Position numbers and translations under genes: made by a program. From NCBI GenBank assembly GCA_000961805.1, contig LADV01000141.1, positions 1 through 9,395 on the forward strand: DNA of 9,395 nt. The letters are read 5' to 3'. Shown one piece after another: positions 6,673 to 9,395 of this stretch; positions within the stretch are counted from its first letter, which is position 1, and each line of letters begins with the position of its first letter. The DNA comes from Peptococcaceae bacterium BRH_c23. GTDB taxonomy: Bacteria > Bacillota_B > Desulfitobacteriia > Desulfitobacteriales > Desulfitobacteriaceae. The notes below the pieces were generated by a model. It saw nothing but the letters and a program-made list of their open reading frames with translations, did no database searches and was not told the origin of the DNA.

Positions 6673-7017
6673 TTAACGAATCATGCGAAAGATTGTCTTA
6701 AGGACCTCATCGATAACCTGTTCATCTCCAGCCTGAAGTTGCTCTTTGACGCAAGATTTCATATGTTTTTCTAAAAGCAAGCGCGAAGCCCCATCTAAAG
6801 CGGATTGAGCAGAAGAGATCTGATTTAAAATATCATCGCAATAGACATGCCGTTCGATCATGCCTTTAATTCCCCGAATTTGACCTTCGATGCGATTCAT
6901 CCGATTGACAAGCTCTTTAATCGTCTTTTCGTCATGAGGACTCATTCGGTCTCCTTGAATTTCCCCTTCACCTTGACATACTGAACACGTATGAACTTGC
7001 TTTTCATTGGATTTCAT
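6673..7017 (-). CDS. csoR: Copper-sensing repressor CsoR
   Basis: This 114-residue helical repressor belongs to the CsoR/RcnR family. The Cu(I) ligands have the exact CsoR spacing: C60 (preceded by Y59), H85 and C89; E104 probably matches the second-shell glutamate. RcnR and FrmR types have different ligand patterns. The fold starts with the signature RMNRIEGQIRGIKGMIE (39-55). Cu(I) binding should release it from DNA and derepress the operon. The open frame extends to an ATG at 7035, but that codon lies in the operator and upstream of the predicted transcription start. ATG 7017, with AGAGGTG about 6 nt ahead, is therefore chosen. An N-terminal extension carries H9-x-C11-x-x-C14, which is not part of the known copper site. 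The next gene, copA, is 33 nt downstream. Confidence 0.93.
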   Translation of the reverse strand: MKSNEKQVHTCSVCQGEGEIQGDRMSPHDEKTIKELVNRMNRIEGQIRGIKGMIERHVYCDDILNQISSAQSALDGASRLLLEKHMKSCVKEQLQAGDEQVIDEVLKTIFRMIR

Positions 7018-7033
7018 ATCGTTCACCTCTCTC

Positions 7034-7059
7034 ATATAGTATACCCCCCTATGCTATAT
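7034..7059 (-). promoter_or_regulatory. CsoR operator
   Basis: A 26-bp near-perfect inverted repeat is centred on a run of six G (minus strand). The arms are ATATAGCATA and TATACTATAT, complementary at 9 of 10 positions. CsoR sites in Firmicutes and actinobacteria are G-tract-centred inverted repeats of this type. It fills the spacer of the csoR promoter and overlaps the -10 box, so bound repressor would exclude RNA polymerase. Confidence 0.82.
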
Positions 7060-7064
7060 GTCAA
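7036..7064 (-). promoter_or_regulatory. Sigma-A promoter of csoR-copA(-copZ)
   Basis: On the minus strand a perfect TTGACA (plus 7059-7064) is followed, after 17 bp, by TACTAT (plus 7036-7041); TATACT with a 15-bp spacer is an alternative register. The predicted transcription start is near 7029, giving a leader of about 12 nt before the csoR ATG at 7017. Confidence 0.8.
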
Positions 7065-7093
7065 TGCATTATTTATAAATATTAAGTAAACTT

Positions 7094-7166
7094 GGCTAAC
7101 GCCCACGAAGACACTGTCTTCGCACGTATTAGCCTTCTTGCAGACACTGTCTTCGCACGTGTTAGC
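7094..7166. repeat. 33-bp-period tandem repeat with hairpin
   Basis: A 25-bp unit (7109-7133) recurs at 7142-7166 with one mismatch, giving a period of 33 bp. Inside, CGAAGAC (7106-7112) and GTCTTCG (7116-7122) form a tight hairpin, and an outer pair GGCTAA (7094-7099) / TTAGCC (7129-7134) encloses it. It lies between the csoR promoter and the hut terminator, where no gene is expected. The look is that of a small dispersed intergenic palindrome; this window alone cannot show dispersal. Confidence 0.7.
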
Positions 7167-7220
7167 ATAGCGGAGAAGCCTTCAGGCGCAGATGGTCGCC
7201 TTATAGGGTAATCCGACCTA

Positions 7221-7257
7221 AACAAAAACGGTTCATGTTTTAAAACATGAACCGTTT
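7221..7257 (-). terminator. Terminator of the hutP-hutH unit
   Basis: A perfect 32-bp palindrome (7226-7257) forms a 14-16 bp stem. On the minus strand it runs into TTTTTGTTT (plus 7220-7228), about 65 nt after the hutH stop codon. The plus-strand side lacks a T-run, so it works for the hut genes and isolates them from csoR. Confidence 0.88.
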
Positions 7258-7322
7258 AACTCTACTGTTTTCTTATTGTATCCCTTCAAACCCTATTTAA
7301 ACCTAATAAATATTCACATTTT

Positions 7323-8873
7323 TCACTTTACTAGTTTGAGCCGAACCTGGTTAACGAGCTTCCCGGAAGACACTAATTCTTTCGCTATTGCAATATCTGG
7401 ATACATCACTCGGTCCTCTCTAAGCATCCCTACCTTAGAACGGACAAGCTTGTAAGCGCCTTCGCTCCCTTTGCCCAGTCGAAGGTCCTCTTTTCCACTT
7501 CTTAAATCAACTCCCTGACAAGCGGCTAACAGTTCCATTCCCAATACATGAGACGTGTTTTCAATAATACTGCGGGCTTTACGGGCTGCTATCGTTCCCA
7601 TACTCACATGGTCCTCTTGGTTTGCAGAGGATGGAATCGAATCCACACTGGCTGGATGAGCCAAAATCTTGTTCTCCGATACGAGAGAGGCAGCAGAATA
7701 CTGCACAATCATAAACCCTGAATTCAGACCCCCATCAGGCGTTAAAAACGCCGGTAGTCCACTTAAGTTTGGATTCACTAAGCGTTCCAATCGCCGCTCA
7801 GCAATATTAGCTAGTTCCGCTACTGCGATCCCTAGAAAATCCATGGCCAAAGCCAGGGGTTGACCGTGGAAATTTCCGCCTGAGAGAACCTCTTGTTGGT
7901 CTGGGAAGATTAAGGGATTATCCGTCGCTGAATTCATCTCAGTTTCAACAGCTTTCTTTACATAAGCCACCGCATCCCCTGACGGGCCATGCACTTGGGC
8001 CACACAACGAAGTGCGTAAGCATCCTGAACTCTAGGACGTTGTTCTCCCGCTACGAACGTACTCCCCTCGGTCAGTGAGCGGATTTGTTCCGCCACATTG
8101 ACTTGACCCTGATGAGGACGCACAGCATGGATTTTCGGATCAAAGGCATCAAGTATCCCTTCCAGGGCTTCAAAGGATAAAGCAGCGGTAATATTTGCCG
8201 ACTCCCATAATATTTCGGCGTCCCACACCGCCAAAGCAGCAATTGCCGTCATAACCTGAGTTCCGTTAATCAGGGCTAGTCCCTCTTTTCCTTCCAGAAC
8301 CACAGGTTCTATCCCCGCCTGAGCTAAAGCCTCTTGGCCGCTCATTCGCCTTCCTCGATAAAAGGCTTCCCCTTCTCCGAGCAAAACCAAGACCATATGG
8401 GACAACGGTGCCAAATCTCCACTTGCTCCAAGGGACCCTTTCTCCGGTACAACTGGAATAATCTCCGCATTAAGCACCTTGAGTAACGTTTCAAGAGTGG
8501 TAAGCCGGATGCCGGAAAATCCTTTGGCTAAAGCATTTGCCCTAAGAAGCATGATGGCTCTCACTACTTCTGGAGCCAGCGGCTCGCCCACACCGGTTGC
8601 ATGGCTCATAATCAGGTTACGCTGCAGTTTCTTAGCATCCTCTTTGGAAATCAAAACGTTGCTAAACATTCCAAAGCCTGTTGTAATTCCATAAACCGTT
8701 TTATTTCCTTCAATCAACTGATCCACAAACAATCTGGATTTAAGAACTTTCTCCTTAGCTATAGGTTGTAAATCCACCTTGGCACCGTAGCGTGCCACAG
8801 CAACGACTTGCTCTAACGAGAGTGTTTCTCCATCCAGGATCACCTTCATTTTTTCAGCTAAAACTACGCTCAT
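7323..8873 (-). CDS. hutH: Histidine ammonia-lyase (histidase)
   Basis: HutH removes ammonia from L-histidine to give trans-urocanate, the first step of histidine breakdown, in the cytoplasm as a tetramer. The 516-residue length is normal. The Ala-Ser-Gly that cyclises to the MIO cofactor is A150-S151-G152 in GSLGASGDLAPLSH. Other active-site marks are intact: Y61 in YGITTGFG, H91 in SHATGVGEPL (histidase rather than phenylalanine lyase), VQDAYALRC (about 282-290), NSATDNP (314-320) and NQEDHVSMG (418-426, including E420). The start ATG follows GAGGAGG. The leader between hutP and hutH holds NAG triplets and a terminator, so expression should depend on HutP antitermination. No hutU, hutI or hutG follows before the terminator, so urocanate processing must be encoded elsewhere or be absent. 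Confidence 0.97.
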   Translation of the reverse strand: MSVVLAEKMKVILDGETLSLEQVVAVARYGAKVDLQPIAKEKVLKSRLFVDQLIEGNKTVYGITTGFGMFSNVLISKEDAKKLQRNLIMSHATGVGEPLAPEVVRAIMLLRANALAKGFSGIRLTTLETLLKVLNAEIIPVVPEKGSLGASGDLAPLSHMVLVLLGEGEAFYRGRRMSGQEALAQAGIEPVVLEGKEGLALINGTQVMTAIAALAVWDAEILWESANITAALSFEALEGILDAFDPKIHAVRPHQGQVNVAEQIRSLTEGSTFVAGEQRPRVQDAYALRCVAQVHGPSGDAVAYVKKAVETEMNSATDNPLIFPDQQEVLSGGNFHGQPLALAMDFLGIAVAELANIAERRLERLVNPNLSGLPAFLTPDGGLNSGFMIVQYSAASLVSENKILAHPASVDSIPSSANQEDHVSMGTIAARKARSIIENTSHVLGMELLAACQGVDLRSGKEDLRLGKGSEGAYKLVRSKVGMLREDRVMYPDIAIAKELVSSGKLVNQVRLKLVK

Positions 8874-8900
8874 CTTGACTCCTCCTCGTTTAGAGCAATG

Positions 8901-8946
8901 AAAAAGAGGATTAAGCCATAAACTTAAGTTTACAGCTTAGCCCTCT
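8901..8946 (-). terminator. hutH leader terminator controlled by HutP
   Basis: On the minus strand the leader folds into a 19-bp stem (8928-8946 with 8905-8923), with only one mismatch and a few G-U pairs. A TTAA loop closes it and TTTTT (8905-8901) follows. It lies about 28 nt ahead of hutH and after the hutP stop codon, so it would stop transcription before hutH. The arrangement matches the HutP-controlled terminator of Bacillus subtilis. Confidence 0.85.
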
Positions 8947-8961
8947 AGCATCTAATATCTC
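8945..8961 (-). promoter_or_regulatory. HutP RNA-binding site (three NAG triplets)
   Basis: In the minus-strand transcript GAG (8961-8959), UAG (8954-8952) and UAG (8947-8945) are separated by exactly 4 nt each. B. subtilis HutP, in complex with histidine and Mg2+, recognises three NAG triplets with 4-nt spacing. The third triplet overlaps the 5' base of the terminator stem, so binding could directly block stem closure. Confidence 0.75.
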
Positions 8962-9031
8962 TGAGCATACTCTATTTTATTGCAAATTCACCTATTCCAT
9001 ACTTCCACTTAATGTAAGACATGCTGACCGA

Positions 9032-9395
9032 TTATAAATGATTGACCCCTAATCCGCACACCTCATGTTCATGTCCTTTAATCGGTGCGCCGATCATACC
9101 ATACATGCTAACTGCGATCCAAAGATCATCGACATCTTCCAACGTGCGCGGCCCTTTAACAACTGCAAAGCGGAGTCCAACCGTACGCAAAATATTTCCA
9201 AGTTGTAACGGCCCTCGGCCTAACCCTTGCAGAGCATCGAGAATCGCATGATATAAGGCGTGCTGAGAGCGATAGCTATCATCTGTAAGCCCTCCACGTT
9301 TAGCTGCCGTTTCTACTGCAGCAATGATCTTTTGGACATCCATAGAACCGACTTTTCCCGCCACAACCTCAAAACCTTTTTCTCTGGCACCTAAC
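9032..9395 (-). CDS. hutP: HutP antitermination protein (partial, N-terminus outside window)
   Basis: The 120 visible residues match the C-terminal four-fifths of HutP, the hexameric RNA-binding regulator of histidine utilisation. Recognisable are GKVGSMDVQKIIAAVETA, the His-x3-His pair in HALYHAI that helps bind Mg2+, ILRTVGLRFAVV, DLWIAVSMYG, and the end IGAPIKGHEHE with the third metal histidine followed by LGVNHL. HutP senses histidine plus Mg2+ and then binds NAG triplets in the hut leader. The frame has no stop up to the window edge (it continues upstream as GAREKGFEV), so a GTG at 9364 is internal and the true start lies beyond 9395. It precedes hutH on the same strand with the antiterminator region between them. 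Confidence 0.96.
   Translation of the reverse strand, partial: LGAREKGFEVVAGKVGSMDVQKIIAAVETAAKRGGLTDDSYRSQHALYHAILDALQGLGRGPLQLGNILRTVGLRFAVVKGPRTLEDVDDLWIAVSMYGMIGAPIKGHEHEVCGLGVNHL

Noticed and set aside
7082..7168. A 28-codon ATG-initiated minus-strand frame across the 33-bp repeat (starts MLTRAKTVSARRL)
   Set aside because: No proper ribosome binding site was seen. The repetitive peptide simply mirrors a DNA repeat whose period is a multiple of three, and other frames also stay open across it.
9042..9251. Plus-strand frame opposite hutP
   Set aside because: hutP is unmistakable on the minus strand, and the opposite product is a Pro/Ser/Arg-rich shadow.
1..9395. CRISPR arrays, tRNA/rRNA genes, insertion sequences with transposase
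   Set aside because: No regularly spaced repeats with unique spacers, no tRNA-like or rRNA sequence and no transposase-like protein were seen on either strand.

Overview
The window looks like chromosomal DNA of an endospore-forming, anaerobic-type Firmicute. An alpha/beta-type small acid-soluble spore protein with a sigma-G-like promoter indicates a spore former. The Cache and CitB-type domains of the first gene, the CsoR/CopA/CopZ set and the HutP/HutH pair remind me most of Desulfosporosinus/Desulfitobacterium-like Peptococcaceae. That genus-level guess is inference, not a search result.

Layout. (1) 49-1265, minus: a membrane-anchored regulator in which a periplasmic Cache-type sensor, two membrane helices and a HAMP domain are joined directly to a CitB/DcuR-type DNA-binding domain, with no kinase or receiver between. 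It ends at an intrinsic terminator. (2) 1445-1900, plus: a YbjN-family protein, convergent with a hemolysin-III/PAQR membrane protein (1928-2575, minus); a 12-bp hairpin serves as shared terminator. (3) 2851-3057, plus: the spore protein, with its own promoter and terminator. (4) 3161-7064, minus: a copper-resistance cluster read csoR - copA - copZ - small spore-Tlp-like ORF. csoR is preceded by a good sigma-A promoter with a CsoR-type G-tract inverted repeat between the -35 and -10 boxes. (5) 7221-9395, minus: hutP (cut by the window edge), an antitermination leader and hutH, ending at a strong terminator.

How the genes work together. In the copper cluster, CsoR should repress its own operon until Cu(I) binds its Cys-His-Cys site. 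CopA then exports Cu(I) and CopZ shuttles it in the cytoplasm. In the hut region, HutP with histidine and Mg2+ should bind three NAG triplets spaced exactly 7 nt apart just ahead of, and overlapping, a 19-bp terminator hairpin, which would allow read-through into histidine ammonia-lyase. No other hut enzyme gene follows before the terminator at 7221-7257.

Points most worth a second look are the Cache-HAMP-HTH one-component regulator, the compact HutP leader, the mixed ancestry of the three copper-binding domains of CopA, and two repeat-bearing intergenic stretches: heptamer and inverted repeats between copA and copZ, and a 33-bp-period hairpin repeat between csoR and the hut terminator. Several likely start codons differ from the longest open frame (regulator, copZ, Tlp-like ORF, csoR); reasons are given per entry.
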